Positions 27,443 through 37,135 of a DNA stretch of 64,000 nt are shown here, one piece after another; position 1 is the stretch's first letter; every line of letters starts with the position of its first letter. Source of the stretch: Alphaproteobacteria bacterium US3C007 (GTDB lineage: Bacteria; Pseudomonadota; Alphaproteobacteria; Rhodobacterales; Rhodobacteraceae); contig CP139918.1 of the NCBI GenBank assembly GCA_034423775.1, positions 2,108,001 through 2,172,000 on the forward strand. The letters run 5' to 3'. The position numbers and the translations under genes are program-made. Under the pieces are notes generated by a model, which did not search any database, was not told the DNA's origin, and saw only the letters and a program-made list of their open reading frames with translations.

Positions 27443-28609
27443 TTATGGTCTTAAAGACAGATGGCCGCCGGCATGCCGGAGTAGTTTTTGATCCAGCTCA
27501 AGCTCGGTGATGGCTGCGTTGCATTCCGCCACGGGCCGCGCAAGTCTGCGGATCAGGTGATTTTCTGAAATCGCGGTGACGCTCAACCGATCTAAGATAT
27601 CTTGCTGCAGCTGTGATTTGGATGTCTGCGCGGGTTCATGCGCTGCGCGACCGCTCATGACGGGCGGCTGACAAGAAGCGCTATTAAGCGGTGCTTTATC
27701 ATTTTCGAGGGGTATCACGTTTTGCCTTAGGTCAAGCACGTCTTGCGCATTGCGCACCAAAGCAGCGCCATCGCGGATCAGCGCATTGCATCCGGCCGCC
27801 CGCGGATCCAACGGGTGCCCGGGCACTGCAAGCACATCGCGACCCTGATCAAGGGCGTTTCTTGCGGTGAGTAAGCTGCCAGATTTCAACGCGGCCTCAA
27901 CAATGATGGTTTGCGCCGCCAATCCCGAAATCAAACGGTTTCGAATGGGAAAGTGATGCGCTTGCGGGCGCAAATTAAGGGGCTGTTCTGAAAGTAGGAG
28001 CCCCTGTTTGGCGATAAAGGCGGTGAGGGCTTTATGTTCGGGGGGATAAATGGTTTTGAGTCCACCGGCCAAAATAGCGATCGTTCCAGTTTCAAGTGCA
28101 GCCTGATGCGCCGCAGCATCGATGCCTCGGGCGAGCCCAGACACAATGCAATCCCCCGCCTGCCCCAAATCATGCGAGAGCCGGCGCGCCATCCGGCACC
28201 CCAAAGCCGAGGCGTTGCGCGCGCCCACAAGCGCCGTTACCGGGCGTTTTGTGAGGTTTAAATCTCCGCACGCCCAGATCAAAGGCGGTGCATCTGAAAT
28301 TTGGCTCAGTTGTTTTGGATAGTCGGGCTGGCCTCGAAACACCAATCGTGCGCCATATTTGATGCCTTGCGACAATTCTCTCATAGCATCTTTTTGCGAA
28401 CAAGCTCGATAGCCAGCCAACCCGCGCGATTGGGCAATATCTGGCAAATGCTCCAACGCGTTTTGGGCTGTTCCATGTTCAGCCAGCAAACGATAAAAGG
28501 TGCTTATTCCCACCCGCCGCGAGCGTAAGAGACGAAGCCAATCCAGTTGATCATCTTCCGTTTTGGGTGGGAGTAGGGGGTGAGAGGAAGAAAACAAATC
28601 GTCGACCAT
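27443..28609 (-). CDS. dprA: DNA-processing protein DprA
   Basis: 388 residues. Loads RecA onto incoming single-stranded DNA in natural transformation. Rossmann motifs: 'ALVGARNASALG', 'SGLARGIDAAAHQAAL', then 'EQPLNLRPQAHHFPIRNR' with 'GLAAQTIIVEA' and 'GSLLTARNALDQGRDVLAVPG'. A C-terminal winged-helix-like tail follows. ATG at 28609 is preferred over the GTG one codon earlier because GGAG is then 5 bp away. It lies between tldD and topA on the minus strand. DprA is widespread and does not by itself prove competence. Confidence 0.93.
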   Translation of the reverse strand: MVDDLFSSSHPLLPPKTEDDQLDWLRLLRSRRVGISTFYRLLAEHGTAQNALEHLPDIAQSRGLAGYRACSQKDAMRELSQGIKYGARLVFRGQPDYPKQLSQISDAPPLIWACGDLNLTKRPVTALVGARNASALGCRMARRLSHDLGQAGDCIVSGLARGIDAAAHQAALETGTIAILAGGLKTIYPPEHKALTAFIAKQGLLLSEQPLNLRPQAHHFPIRNRLISGLAAQTIIVEAALKSGSLLTARNALDQGRDVLAVPGHPLDPRAAGCNALIRDGAALVRNAQDVLDLRQNVIPLENDKAPLNSASCQPPVMSGRAAHEPAQTSKSQLQQDILDRLSVTAISENHLIRRLARPVAECNAAITELELDQKLLRHAGGHLSLRP

Positions 28610-28686
28610 CACAACTCCGCCGCTTACGAGAACCCTTCTACACGAGAAGTGGTTAATTCATCGTAAAGCGTGGGCGCATGATCGTA

Positions 28687-30108
28687 TTATTCCGCCGATC
28701 CGCCCACCGTCAGCCCGCCAATCATCAAACTGGGCTGCCCAACCCCCACCGGAACCCATTGTCCGGCCTTGCCACAATTGCCCATACCCGGATCCAAGGC
28801 CATATCCGATCCGATTGCCCGGATCTGTTTCAGCGCGGTGGCACCATCGCCAATTAAAGTGGCACCTTTCACTGGCGCGCCTATTTTGCCGTTTTTCACC
28901 TGATAGGCTTCGGTGCAGGAAAAGACGAATTTGCCATTGGTGATATCGACCTGACCGCCGCCAAAGCCCACGGCATAAAGGCCATCTTTGAGGCTGCTTA
29001 CAATATCCTGAGGCTCCGTTTCACCGCCCAGCATATACGTGTTGGTCATCCGCGGCATGGGCATATGGGCATAGCTTTGCCGGCGGCCATTGCCGGTGGG
29101 TTTGACGCCCATCAAACGTGCATTTTGGCGATCTTGCATCAACCCGGTTAATATGCCGTCTTCGATCAGGGTCGATTTTTGCGAGGCTGTGCCTTCATCA
29201 TCGATATTGATCGATCCACGCCGGTTGGGCAGCGTGCCATTATCCAAAACGGTCACGCCTGGCGCTGCGATTCGTTGCCCCATAAGGCCGGCAAAGGCGC
29301 TGCTGCCTTTTCGGTTGAAATCGCCCTCAAGCCCGTGCCCGATCGCTTCATGCAGCAAAATGCCCGGCCATCCCGGCCCTAATACAACATCCATCATCCC
29401 GGCCGGGGCGGCAATCGCGTCTAGGTTGACCGCTGCAATTCGCAGCGCCTCGCGGGCTTTAGGCTGCCAATCTTCGGGGCGGATCAATTCGGAAAGAGAA
29501 AATCGCCCTCCACCTCCCGCGCTGCCACTTTCACGGCGCCCATTATTTTCTAAAATCACCGAAATATTGACGCGAGTCATGGGGCGAAGATCGGTAAAAA
29601 CCTCTCCATCGGGGCGCATAATTACCACTTCTTGCAGACTGGCTGCGATAACCGCGCTGACTTGTACAACGCGTTTGTCTAAGGCGCGCAGATAGGCATC
29701 TATCTGTTTTAAAATATCTACTTTTTGAGCAAAGCCGATCTCTGAGGTTGGATCAAACGAGGCATAGAGGCTGTTATTGCTGCGTTGCGGCGCGTCAGCC
29801 CATTGGCCTCCCTTATCCGCCACGGCCAACGCCACCGTGCCCGTGGCTCTTTTTATCGCGGCCTCTGAAATCTCGCTTGAATGGCCATAGCCGATTTTTT
29901 CGCCGCGCACAGCGCGCAGTCCAAACCCTTCTGAGGCATCAAAATTTGCAGTTTTTATGCGTTGGTCGTCCAGAACCAACGTTTCTGACCGGCGGCGTTC
30001 GAAAAACAACTCGCCATCATCCGCGCCTTGGGTCGCGGTTTGCAACAAATTTAAGGCGATGTGTTTGTCAAGGCTGAGCGCAAACGGGTCAAAGGTGTCT
30101 TCGTGCAT
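28687..30108 (-). CDS. tldD: Metalloprotease TldD
   Basis: 473 residues. Forms a heterodimer with TldE/PmbA that degrades unfolded or ribosomal peptides such as microcin precursors and CcdA. The zinc motif is HEXXXH, 'LLHEAIGHGLEGDFN' (about H253-H258), with a distal Cys region 'GNCGKAGQWVPVG' near the end. The ATG at 30108 has GAGG 6 bp upstream; an in-frame ATG at 30174 lacks one. It is divergent from the oxidase operon with 190 bp between. No pmbA partner is in the window. Confidence 0.94.
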   Translation of the reverse strand: MHEDTFDPFALSLDKHIALNLLQTATQGADDGELFFERRRSETLVLDDQRIKTANFDASEGFGLRAVRGEKIGYGHSSEISEAAIKRATGTVALAVADKGGQWADAPQRSNNSLYASFDPTSEIGFAQKVDILKQIDAYLRALDKRVVQVSAVIAASLQEVVIMRPDGEVFTDLRPMTRVNISVILENNGRRESGSAGGGGRFSLSELIRPEDWQPKAREALRIAAVNLDAIAAPAGMMDVVLGPGWPGILLHEAIGHGLEGDFNRKGSSAFAGLMGQRIAAPGVTVLDNGTLPNRRGSINIDDEGTASQKSTLIEDGILTGLMQDRQNARLMGVKPTGNGRRQSYAHMPMPRMTNTYMLGGETEPQDIVSSLKDGLYAVGFGGGQVDITNGKFVFSCTEAYQVKNGKIGAPVKGATLIGDGATALKQIRAIGSDMALDPGMGNCGKAGQWVPVGVGQPSLMIGGLTVGGSAE

Positions 30109-30298
30109 GGTATCCTCATTTGTCTCTGAGCCGTGATGCTCAATTTTTGAAGCAGGGGCGTCCGTTTGCCGCAAGGTTCTGGCTTTATCTCTGACGCAGA
30201 ATATGATTTTAACCGCCCCAAAGACAATGGGATTCTATCAGGTCGTTTGGCCGCCGCGTTTCCTTTAAAAACTGCCGCGTAACGGAGTAGGGTGATTG

Positions 30299-31168
30299 AT
30301 GCGTATTATAAGTAAAATTTTTGGCGTGATTGCTGGGATGTCCGCCATGCCGGCTTTGGCACAGGATGGGTTGGAAATTATCGGAATTCCGATAGATCGG
30401 GGCCTTGGGTTTCAGCCAGCTGTTACGGAATTGGCCAGGGATTTGCAGTGGTTGGATGCGATGATCCTATATATCATCACAGCGATTGTGGTGTTTGTTA
30501 CGGCGCTTATGGGTTATGTAATCATACGCTATAACCGCCGCGCCAACCCAAATCCGGCCAGCTTCACGCATAATTCGCCCGTTGAAATCGCATGGACGGT
30601 TATTCCGGTTTTGATCTTAACCGTGATCGGCGTGTATTCCCTGCCAGTTTTGTTCAAACAGCAAGAAATTCCGGAAGCGGATTTGACCATCAAGGTAACC
30701 GGCAATCAATGGTATTGGGGTTATGAATATGTCGACCATGGGTTTGGGTTTGATAGCTTCATGATTGGCGATGGCAAGGTGCTGAATGATGAGGTTGAAG
30801 CCGAGCTGGTGGCTGCGGGCTATACGCGTGATGAATTCTTATTGGCGACCGATACAGCTGTGGTGGTGCCGGTAGGCCAAATTGTCGTAATGCAATTGAC
30901 GGGCGCGGATGTGATCCACAGCTGGACCATCCCAGCCTTTGGCGTCAAACAGGATGCCGTGCCGGGTCGTTTGGCGCAGCTTTGGTTTAAAGCTGAAAAA
31001 GAAGGCGTGTATTTTGGTCAATGCTCCGAGCTTTGCGGAAAAGACCATGCGTATATGCCAATCACCGTGAAAGTGGTCAGCCAAGAGGCCTATGAGGAAT
31101 GGCTCAAAGGTGCAATTGATGAGTATGCGACGCTCGCGCCACACGCAGCGCGTGTCATAGCAGGATAA
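30299..31168 (+). CDS. coxB: Cytochrome c oxidase subunit II
   Basis: 289 residues. Carries the CuA centre that accepts electrons from cytochrome c. A signal peptide ends near 'PALA', two transmembrane helices lie near 53-77 and 97-118, and the CuA ligands are 'DVIHSW' (H207) and '[13 protein letters not shown]' (C242, C246, H250, M253). 'NQWYWGYEY' is the aromatic electron-entry strip. ATG at 30299 is chosen over the preceding TTG; GGAG lies upstream. First gene of coxB-ctaB-small ORF-ctaG-coxC. Subunit I (ctaD) is absent from the window and must be elsewhere. Confidence 0.97.
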   Translation: MRIISKIFGVIAGMSAMPALAQDGLEIIGIPIDRGLGFQPAVTELARDLQWLDAMILYIITAIVVFVTALMGYVIIRYNRRANPNPASFTHNSPVEIAWTVIPVLILTVIGVYSLPVLFKQQEIPEADLTIKVTGNQWYWGYEYVDHGFGFDSFMIGDGKVLNDEVEAELVAAGYTRDEFLLATDTAVVVPVGQIVVMQLTGADVIHSWTIPAFGVKQDAVPGRLAQLWFKAEKEGVYFGQCSELCGKDHAYMPITVKVVSQEAYEEWLKGAIDEYATLAPHAARVIAG

Positions 31169-31215
31169 CCAGCCGAAAAGCCGAGCCGGCGCATAATAAT
31201 GGAAATGAGCTTTTA

Positions 31216-32157
31216 ATGACCGACGCAACACTCGACGCCCCGCAAAATGAAATGGAAGCCAGCTTTGGCGACTACTTCGCGTTGCTCAAGCCACGGGTTA
31301 TGATTTTGGTGGTGTTTACGGCTTTGGTCGGGTTGCTTGCAGCCCCCGTGCCGCTACACTGGGTGGTGGCGTTTGCTTCTATTCTGTTCATTGCTGTCGG
31401 GGGCGGGGCCTCCGGTGCGTTAAATATGTGGTGGGATGCCGATATTGATCGGGTGATGCGGCGCACCCAAAAGCGTCCGATCCCTTCTGGCCGTGTAAGC
31501 GCAGAGGAAGCCAAAATTCTGGGCTTTGCACTGGCAGGATTTTCAGTTGTTATGCTGGCGTTGGCGGCCAATCTATTCGCAGCCGCGCTGCTGGCATTCA
31601 CAATTTTCTTCTATTTGGTGATCTACACAATCTGGTTGAAACGCTGGACTCCGCAAAACATCGTGATTGGTGGTGCGGCAGGGGCGTTTCCGCCGATGAT
31701 CGGTTGGGCCTGCGCAACGGGGTCGGTCTCGATTGAAAGCGTTTTGATGTTCGCGTTGATCTTTATGTGGACGCCGCCGCATTTCTGGGCATTGGCCCTG
31801 TTCATGCGCAATGATTATGATGCGGCAGACGTGCCTATGCTGACGGTAACGCATGGCCGTCGGGTTACGCGTAGCCATATCCTGGCTTACACCGTTTTGC
31901 TCGCGATTTTGGCGATTGCAGCGGGATTTACCAGCATTGGCGGCGCTGTGTATCTGTTGGTGGCGGTGGTTTTGAACGGCGCGTTTTTGATCGGAGCTTG
32001 GAAAATTTGGCGCCGCGATGAGGAGGAGAGCGAGCTTGACAATTTCTTGGCCGAGCGCAAGTTTTTCAAACTTTCTCTGATATATCTGTTTGCCCATTTT
32101 GGGGCAATTTTGCTTGAAGCCGTTCTATCTCGGGTTGGCTTAGGATTGTGGTCATGA
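31216..32157 (+). CDS. ctaB: Protoheme IX farnesyltransferase (heme O synthase)
   Basis: 313 residues, a UbiA-superfamily prenyltransferase with about nine hydrophobic segments. The prenyl-diphosphate/Mg site is '[19 protein letters not shown]' around residue 72; a second Asp-rich site is '[13 protein letters not shown]'. It adds farnesyl to heme B to give heme O, the precursor of heme A of the aa3 oxidase. Its stop overlaps the next small gene by 4 bp (ATGA). Confidence 0.96.
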   Translation: MTDATLDAPQNEMEASFGDYFALLKPRVMILVVFTALVGLLAAPVPLHWVVAFASILFIAVGGGASGALNMWWDADIDRVMRRTQKRPIPSGRVSAEEAKILGFALAGFSVVMLALAANLFAAALLAFTIFFYLVIYTIWLKRWTPQNIVIGGAAGAFPPMIGWACATGSVSIESVLMFALIFMWTPPHFWALALFMRNDYDAADVPMLTVTHGRRVTRSHILAYTVLLAILAIAAGFTSIGGAVYLLVAVVLNGAFLIGAWKIWRRDEEESELDNFLAERKFFKLSLIYLFAHFGAILLEAVLSRVGLGLWS

Positions 32158-32315
32158 GCTTTCAAAAAGAACATGAGCTGCACAAACGCCGGTTCGGGCG
32201 GAATTTGGGCGTTGGCCTTATTCTGGTAGCCTGCGTGGTTTTGGTTTTTGGGTTGACGGTCGCAAAAGTCACGCGCGGAGATTTTGAACGCGCCACCGCC
32301 CAAATGGATCAATAA
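32154..32315 (+). CDS. Small single-helix protein of the oxidase operon (CoxF-like)
   Basis: A 53-residue protein between ctaB and ctaG. A basic N-terminus (residues 3-17, many His, Lys and Arg) is followed by one transmembrane helix ('[17 protein letters not shown]', about 21-37) and a short polar tail. It overlaps ctaB by 4 bp and shares one base with the ctaG start (TAATG), so coupling is tight on both sides. As I recall, a short ORF at this place is usual in Rhodobacter and Paracoccus cta loci and sometimes named CoxF. A helper in oxidase assembly is inferred from position only. Confidence 0.75.
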   Translation: MSFQKEHELHKRRFGRNLGVGLILVACVVLVFGLTVAKVTRGDFERATAQMDQ

Positions 32316-32890
32316 TGTCGTCCCGGGCCTATCAAAAAACCGCATCAAAAGCCGTGGCGCTTGTGGTGGTTATGGGGTCGTTGGCTTGGGCATCGGTGCC
32401 GTTTTATGATTGGTTTTGCCGCACAACGGGCTTTGGCGGCGTGCCCAGCATCGTTGAGGCAGATTCTGAAGTGATCTTAGAGCGCACGATGAAGGTGCGG
32501 TTTGATGCTTCCTTGGAACGCGGCATGCCGTGGGAGTTTACGCCGGTTGAGCGCGAAATGGAGCTTAGGATCGGTGAAACGGGCTTGGCATTCTATGAAG
32601 CTTATAACCCAACCGACCGGCCCGTTGCCGGATCTGCCAGTTACAATGTTACCCCATATGAGGCGGGTGGGTTTTTCAATAAGATCGCTTGTTTTTGCTT
32701 TGAAGAGCAAATTTTGCAGCCTGGGGAACGGGTGCAAATGCCGGTAACTTTTTATATTGATCCGGAACTGGCAGAGGATCGAGATGCGCAATTTACAAAG
32801 GTGATCACTCTGTCTTATACGTTTTATGAAATTGATCTGCCGTTAGGCTCTGCGTCTATAGGAAATGATCAGCCACAACCTGTTTATTAA
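32315..32890 (+). CDS. ctaG: Cytochrome c oxidase assembly protein CtaG/Cox11
   Basis: 191 residues, one N-terminal transmembrane helix (about 10-28) and a periplasmic immunoglobulin-like domain. The copper-binding motif is 'FNKIACFCFEEQ' (Cys-x-Cys), and 'YDWFCRTTGFGG' just after the helix is also typical. Delivers copper to CuB of subunit I. The ATG overlaps the small ORF stop by one base. Followed by coxC after 21 bp. Confidence 0.96.
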   Translation: MSSRAYQKTASKAVALVVVMGSLAWASVPFYDWFCRTTGFGGVPSIVEADSEVILERTMKVRFDASLERGMPWEFTPVEREMELRIGETGLAFYEAYNPTDRPVAGSASYNVTPYEAGGFFNKIACFCFEEQILQPGERVQMPVTFYIDPELAEDRDAQFTKVITLSYTFYEIDLPLGSASIGNDQPQPVY

Positions 32891-32911
32891 GAAGGCCAAC
32901 GAGGGAACCCT

Positions 32912-33712
32912 ATGGCACACGCAAAAAATCACGATTATCACATCCTTAACCCCTCTTTATGGCCGCTTATTGGCGCCCTGTTTGGGTTCATCATGCTTTT
33001 TGGAGCGGTGTTGTTCTTTCATGACAAAGGCCCTTATTTGCTGCTTATCGGCTTTGTTGGCGTTATATACGTAATGTACGGATGGTGGGCCGAAACGGTC
33101 GCCGAGAATAAAGAAGGCGATCACACACCCGTCGTGCTGATCGGCCTGCGGTACGGTTTCATTTTGTTTATCATGTCAGAGGTGATGTTTTTCTTGGCGT
33201 GGTTCTGGACGTTTTTCAAACACGCAATGTACCCGATGGGTGAAATGAGCCCAATCGTTGATGGGGTCTGGCCGCCGGTTGGTATTGAAACCTTTGACCC
33301 TTGGCACCTGCCGCTGATCAACACGCTGATCTTGTTATGTTCAGGCGCGGCTGCGACTTGGGCGCACCATGCTTTGGTCCATGAGGATAACCGTGAAGAT
33401 GTGAAAATGGGCCTGATCATCTCAATTGCGCTGGGCGCCATCTTTACCGTGTTTCAAATTTACGAATATAGCCATGCTGCCTTTGGCTTTGCTGGTAATA
33501 TTTATGGCGCGAGCTTCTTCATGGCCACCGGCTTCCATGGTTTTCACGTCTTGGTCGGAACGATCTTCTTGTTCATCTGCCTGCTGCGGGTGCGGCGGGG
33601 CCATTTCAGCGTTGAATCCCATTTGGGGTTTGAAGCCGCCGCATGGTATTGGCATTTTGTAGACGTAGTGTGGCTGTTTTTATTCGCTGCAATCTATGTG
33701 TGGGGCGGGTAA
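32912..33712 (+). CDS. coxC: Cytochrome c oxidase subunit III
   Basis: 266 residues, seven hydrophobic helices. Typical blocks are '[17 protein letters not shown]' at the N-terminus, '[15 protein letters not shown]' (the conserved Glu) and '[14 protein letters not shown]', then '[18 protein letters not shown]' at the end. Subunit III stabilises the catalytic core and feeds protons or oxygen. It is the last structural subunit of this operon; a hairpin follows it. Confidence 0.97.
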   Translation: MAHAKNHDYHILNPSLWPLIGALFGFIMLFGAVLFFHDKGPYLLLIGFVGVIYVMYGWWAETVAENKEGDHTPVVLIGLRYGFILFIMSEVMFFLAWFWTFFKHAMYPMGEMSPIVDGVWPPVGIETFDPWHLPLINTLILLCSGAAATWAHHALVHEDNREDVKMGLIISIALGAIFTVFQIYEYSHAAFGFAGNIYGASFFMATGFHGFHVLVGTIFLFICLLRVRRGHFSVESHLGFEAAAWYWHFVDVVWLFLFAAIYVWGG

Positions 33713-33752
33713 GCTCTACCAATAGCGGAGCTAATACAGCTTGATAAACTGA

Positions 33753-33783
33753 ATAAAAGCGCGCGCATGTCGGGCGCTTTTAT
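33753..33783 (+). terminator. Intrinsic terminator or attenuator after coxC
   Basis: A 10-bp stem ATAAAAGCGC (33753-33762) / GCGCTTTTAT (33774-33783) with an 11-nt loop. The 3' arm carries TTTTAT, so it may stop some transcripts after coxC and reduce expression of the downstream SURF1-thrC set. Both arms are AT at the ends, so it could work in either direction. Confidence 0.6.
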
Positions 33784-33807
33784 CTTTAAAAGAGCAGGGT
33801 TTAAGGT

Positions 33808-34479
33808 GTGAAACGGGTTTTATTTGCTGTCTTTTCAATTGCCGGCACAGCCGTTTTAGGATGGCTTGGCAATTGGCAGTTGGACCGTCTTGCCTGGAAA
33901 CAAACGGTGCTTGAGCAGATAGATCAGCGTATCGCCGCGCCGGCTGTGCCGGTGCCGCTAACACCGGTTCCCTCTGAAGATACGTATTTGCCGGTCTTCG
34001 CTGAGGGGCGGTTTGGGCAAGAGTATATCCGCGTTCTGGTCAGTCAGAAGCGCATCGGAGCTGGCTATCGCGTGATCTCGGCTTTTAAAATAGAGGGGCG
34101 TCGTATTCTGGTGGATCGCGGTTTTATCGATTTGTCCAAGAGCTCGGATATGCAAGCAGATCAAGCGGTGGTGGTGCAGGGCAACTTGCATTGGCCAGAT
34201 GAGGTAGATGGGTTTACGCCTGCGCCTGATCTTGAGAAGAATATCTGGTTTGCCCGCGATGTGCGCGCGTTATCAGAGGCGTTACAAACGCAGCCTATTT
34301 TAATCGTGGCATCACAAATTTCCCCTCCAGATCAGAATATAAAGCCTTTAGAAATTGACTCTTCAGCGATTCCGAATGATCACCTGCAATATGCGGTGAC
34401 TTGGTTCTCCTTGGCCGCTATTTGGATTATGATGTCAGGTGCGTTCTTATGGCGTTCGCGAAAAAAGAAAAAAGGCTAA
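33808..34479 (+). CDS. SURF1-family oxidase assembly protein
   Basis: 223 residues with a transmembrane helix at each end (about 5-22 and 190-210) and a periplasmic domain between, the SURF1/Shy1 plan. 'LGWLGNWQLDRLAWK' after helix one and 'NDHLQYAVTWFSLAAIWIMM' at the C-terminus are family blocks. SURF1 helps place heme A in subunit I. It starts with GTG at 33808 and is separated from thrC by 5 bp. Confidence 0.92.
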   Translation: MKRVLFAVFSIAGTAVLGWLGNWQLDRLAWKQTVLEQIDQRIAAPAVPVPLTPVPSEDTYLPVFAEGRFGQEYIRVLVSQKRIGAGYRVISAFKIEGRRILVDRGFIDLSKSSDMQADQAVVVQGNLHWPDEVDGFTPAPDLEKNIWFARDVRALSEALQTQPILIVASQISPPDQNIKPLEIDSSAIPNDHLQYAVTWFSLAAIWIMMSGAFLWRSRKKKKG

Positions 34480-34484
34480 AGCAT

Positions 34485-35876
34485 ATGCAGTATATTTCAA
34501 CGCGGGGCACAGCACCGGTTCTGAGCTTTGAAGAAGCGATGCTCACGGGGTTGGCGCGCGACGGTGGATTATATTTACCCGAAACGGTTCCGCAGCTATC
34601 GAAGGATGAGATTGGCGCAATGGCAGGCCTGTCTTATGAGGAGATTGCGTTTCGAGTGATGCAGCCCTTCTTGGGTAATGCTTTCTCTGAGGATGAGTTT
34701 AAACAAATAATTGGCAAAGCTTATGCAGGGTTTCAGCATGCGGCCAAGGCCCCTTTGGTACAATTAGACAGCAATCACTTTCTTCTCGAGCTGTTTCACG
34801 GCCCAACATTGGCCTTCAAAGATTTCGCGATGCAATTGATCGGGCAATTGTTCCAACTATCCTTGCAGCGCCGCGGCGAGCGGGTAACGATTGTTGGGGC
34901 CACAAGCGGCGATACCGGTAGCGCGGCGATTGAGGCATTCCGCGGGCTTGCCGGCGTAGATGTGTTTATTCTGTATCCTCATGGCCGGGTGTCTGATGTG
35001 CAGCGTCGCCAAATGAGCACGCCAAGCGAGGGCAATGTGCATGCGATTGCGGTTGACGGTGATTTTGACGATTGTCAGGCACGCGTGAAAGATATGTTTA
35101 ACGATTTTGAATTTCGCGATTCTGTGCGTTTGGCAGGGGTGAACTCGATCAACTGGGCGCGTGTCTTGGCACAAGCGGTCTATTATTTTTCTTCCGCGGT
35201 GGCTTTGGGCGCGCCGGCTCGTCAGGTTAGCTTCACGGTTCCAACGGGTAATTTTGGTGATATTTTTGCGGGCTTTATTGCCAAAAGAATGGGGTTGCCG
35301 ATTGACAAATTGATTGTCGCAACAAACCAGAATGACATTTTGCATCGGTGCCTGACGCAGGGCGCGTATAAAACCAGCGGCGTTTTGCCGTCGATCAGCC
35401 CCTCAATGGATATTCAAGTGAGCTCGAATTTTGAACGGCTCTTGTTTGAGGCTTATGGCCGGGATGGGGCCGCAGTCAGCGGTTTGATGGCGGCGCTGAA
35501 AGCCGAGGGTGGTTTCAGCCTGTCTCAAGGGGTTTTGGAAATGCTGCAACGCGACTTTCAATCGGGACGCTGCAGTGAAGAGCAGACCCGCGCGCAAATT
35601 GAGCAAACCTTGAAAGGATCGGGCGAACTGCTTTGCCCGCATTCGGCGATTGGCGTGCATGTGGCCGAGCAACAAATACAGCCCGAGACGCCGATGATCA
35701 CTTTGGCCACGGCGCATCCGGCGAAATTTCCAGACGCGGTTCAATCCGCTACGGGCCTGCGCCCTGATTTGCCGCCCCATATGGCGGATCTCTTCGAGCG
35801 CCCCGAGCGGATTGCCCGGGTTGCCAATGATTTGGGCGCGCTGAAACAGTTTATCAAAGAACGGATATCACTTTGA
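34485..35876 (+). CDS. thrC: Threonine synthase
   Basis: 463 residues. Converts O-phosphohomoserine to threonine. 'MQYISTRG' and 'GLARDGGLYLPE' mark the N-terminus; the PLP lysine lies in 'GPTLAFKDFAMQL', and 'GATSGDTGSAAIEAF' binds the phosphate. Type with a longer, yeast-like C-terminus. Start at 34485 is set by homology; in-frame ATGs upstream lie inside the SURF1 gene. It overlaps the M16 peptidase by 4 bp. Confidence 0.96.
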   Translation: MQYISTRGTAPVLSFEEAMLTGLARDGGLYLPETVPQLSKDEIGAMAGLSYEEIAFRVMQPFLGNAFSEDEFKQIIGKAYAGFQHAAKAPLVQLDSNHFLLELFHGPTLAFKDFAMQLIGQLFQLSLQRRGERVTIVGATSGDTGSAAIEAFRGLAGVDVFILYPHGRVSDVQRRQMSTPSEGNVHAIAVDGDFDDCQARVKDMFNDFEFRDSVRLAGVNSINWARVLAQAVYYFSSAVALGAPARQVSFTVPTGNFGDIFAGFIAKRMGLPIDKLIVATNQNDILHRCLTQGAYKTSGVLPSISPSMDIQVSSNFERLLFEAYGRDGAAVSGLMAALKAEGGFSLSQGVLEMLQRDFQSGRCSEEQTRAQIEQTLKGSGELLCPHSAIGVHVAEQQIQPETPMITLATAHPAKFPDAVQSATGLRPDLPPHMADLFERPERIARVANDLGALKQFIKERISL

Positions 35877-37135
35877 CGGTTCAACACACCACGCTTGCGA
35901 ATGGCTTTCAAATCGTTACCGAGCCTATGGCCGGGCTGCAATCGGCCTCGATCGGAATATGGGTTCAGGCGGGCGGGCGCCACGAAACCTTGGATCAAAA
36001 TGGCTTGGCGCATTTCCTAGAACATATGGCGTTTAAGGGCACAAAAACCCGTAGCGCGTTATCCATTGCCGAAGCCATCGAAGACGTGGGCGGGTTTATC
36101 AATGCTTATACCTCGCGCGAGGTCACGGCCTATTACGCGCGGGTTTTGCAAAATGATGTGCCCATGGCCTTTGATATTTTGGCAGATATTTTACAAAATT
36201 CGATTCTGGATGCCAAAGAAATCGAGATAGAGCGCGGGGTGATTTTGCAAGAGATCGGGCAATCGCTTGACACGCCCGATGACGTGATTTTTGATTGGTT
36301 GCAAGAAACTGCCTATCCAAATCAAGCTTTGGGTCGCAGTATTTTAGGTCCAAGCGCGCAAATCACCGGTGTTCAGCGCGAAGATTTGGTGTCGTTTATT
36401 TCGCAGCATTACAGCCCCGACCGGATGATCCTTGCGGCGGCTGGTGCTGTTGATCACGATCAATTGGTGCGCATGGCAGAGGCGAGTTTTGGCGCAGTGG
36501 CGAAAATAACCTCAGATGCGTTTACGCCTGCGCGCTTCCAAGCGGGTGATCTGCGGCGGGAGAAAAAGCTTGAGCAAGCGCATATCGCGCTGGCCTTTGA
36601 AAGCCCCAATTATCTGGATAAACAAATCCATACCGCGCAAATCTATGCGCTGGCGCTTGGGGGTGGTATGTCCTCGCGGCTGTTCCAGAAAATTCGTGAG
36701 AATCTGGGCCTGTGCTATACAATTTTTGCGCAGGCTGGTGCCTATAGTGATACGGGCATGACCACGATTTACGCGGGCACCAGCGCCGAGCAATTGCCCG
36801 ATCTGGCAACTTTAACGATTGATGAGTTGAAACGCGCGGCAGAGGATATAAGCGCGGCAGAGCTTGATCGGGCAAGAGCGCAAATGAAGGCCGGTATGTT
36901 GATGGGGCTGGAAAGCGCGTCAAATCGCGCCGAGCGTCTGGCCAGAATGGTACAGATTTGGGGCTATGTGCCCAGTTTGGATGAAACCGTTGCACGTATT
37001 GATGCCGTTGGACTTGCCGATTTGAAAGCCTATGCAGAACATATGGCGGTGGCGGCGCCGGCAGCGCTTGCGCTTTACGGGCCGGTGGCAAAGGCGCCAA
37101 GCTTTGATGTGCTTGAGAAGCGGCGCGCTGCCTAA
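35873..37135 (+). CDS. M16-family zinc peptidase (processing-peptidase-like)
   Basis: 420 residues with the inverted zinc motif HxxEH, 'HFLEHMAFKGT' (H47, E50, H51), and a downstream glutamate in 'EIEIERGVILQEIG' for the third ligand. The second half has 'GGGMSSRLFQKIRENLGLCY', the M16 R/Y substrate-binding block. Bacterial members resemble the beta subunit of mitochondrial processing peptidase. The start is TTG at 35873, overlapping the thrC stop (TTGA). The thrC-M16 order is, as I recall, common in alphaproteobacteria. Substrate unknown. Confidence 0.92.
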   Translation: MTVQHTTLANGFQIVTEPMAGLQSASIGIWVQAGGRHETLDQNGLAHFLEHMAFKGTKTRSALSIAEAIEDVGGFINAYTSREVTAYYARVLQNDVPMAFDILADILQNSILDAKEIEIERGVILQEIGQSLDTPDDVIFDWLQETAYPNQALGRSILGPSAQITGVQREDLVSFISQHYSPDRMILAAAGAVDHDQLVRMAEASFGAVAKITSDAFTPARFQAGDLRREKKLEQAHIALAFESPNYLDKQIHTAQIYALALGGGMSSRLFQKIRENLGLCYTIFAQAGAYSDTGMTTIYAGTSAEQLPDLATLTIDELKRAAEDISAAELDRARAQMKAGMLMGLESASNRAERLARMVQIWGYVPSLDETVARIDAVGLADLKAYAEHMAVAAPAALALYGPVAKAPSFDVLEKRRAA

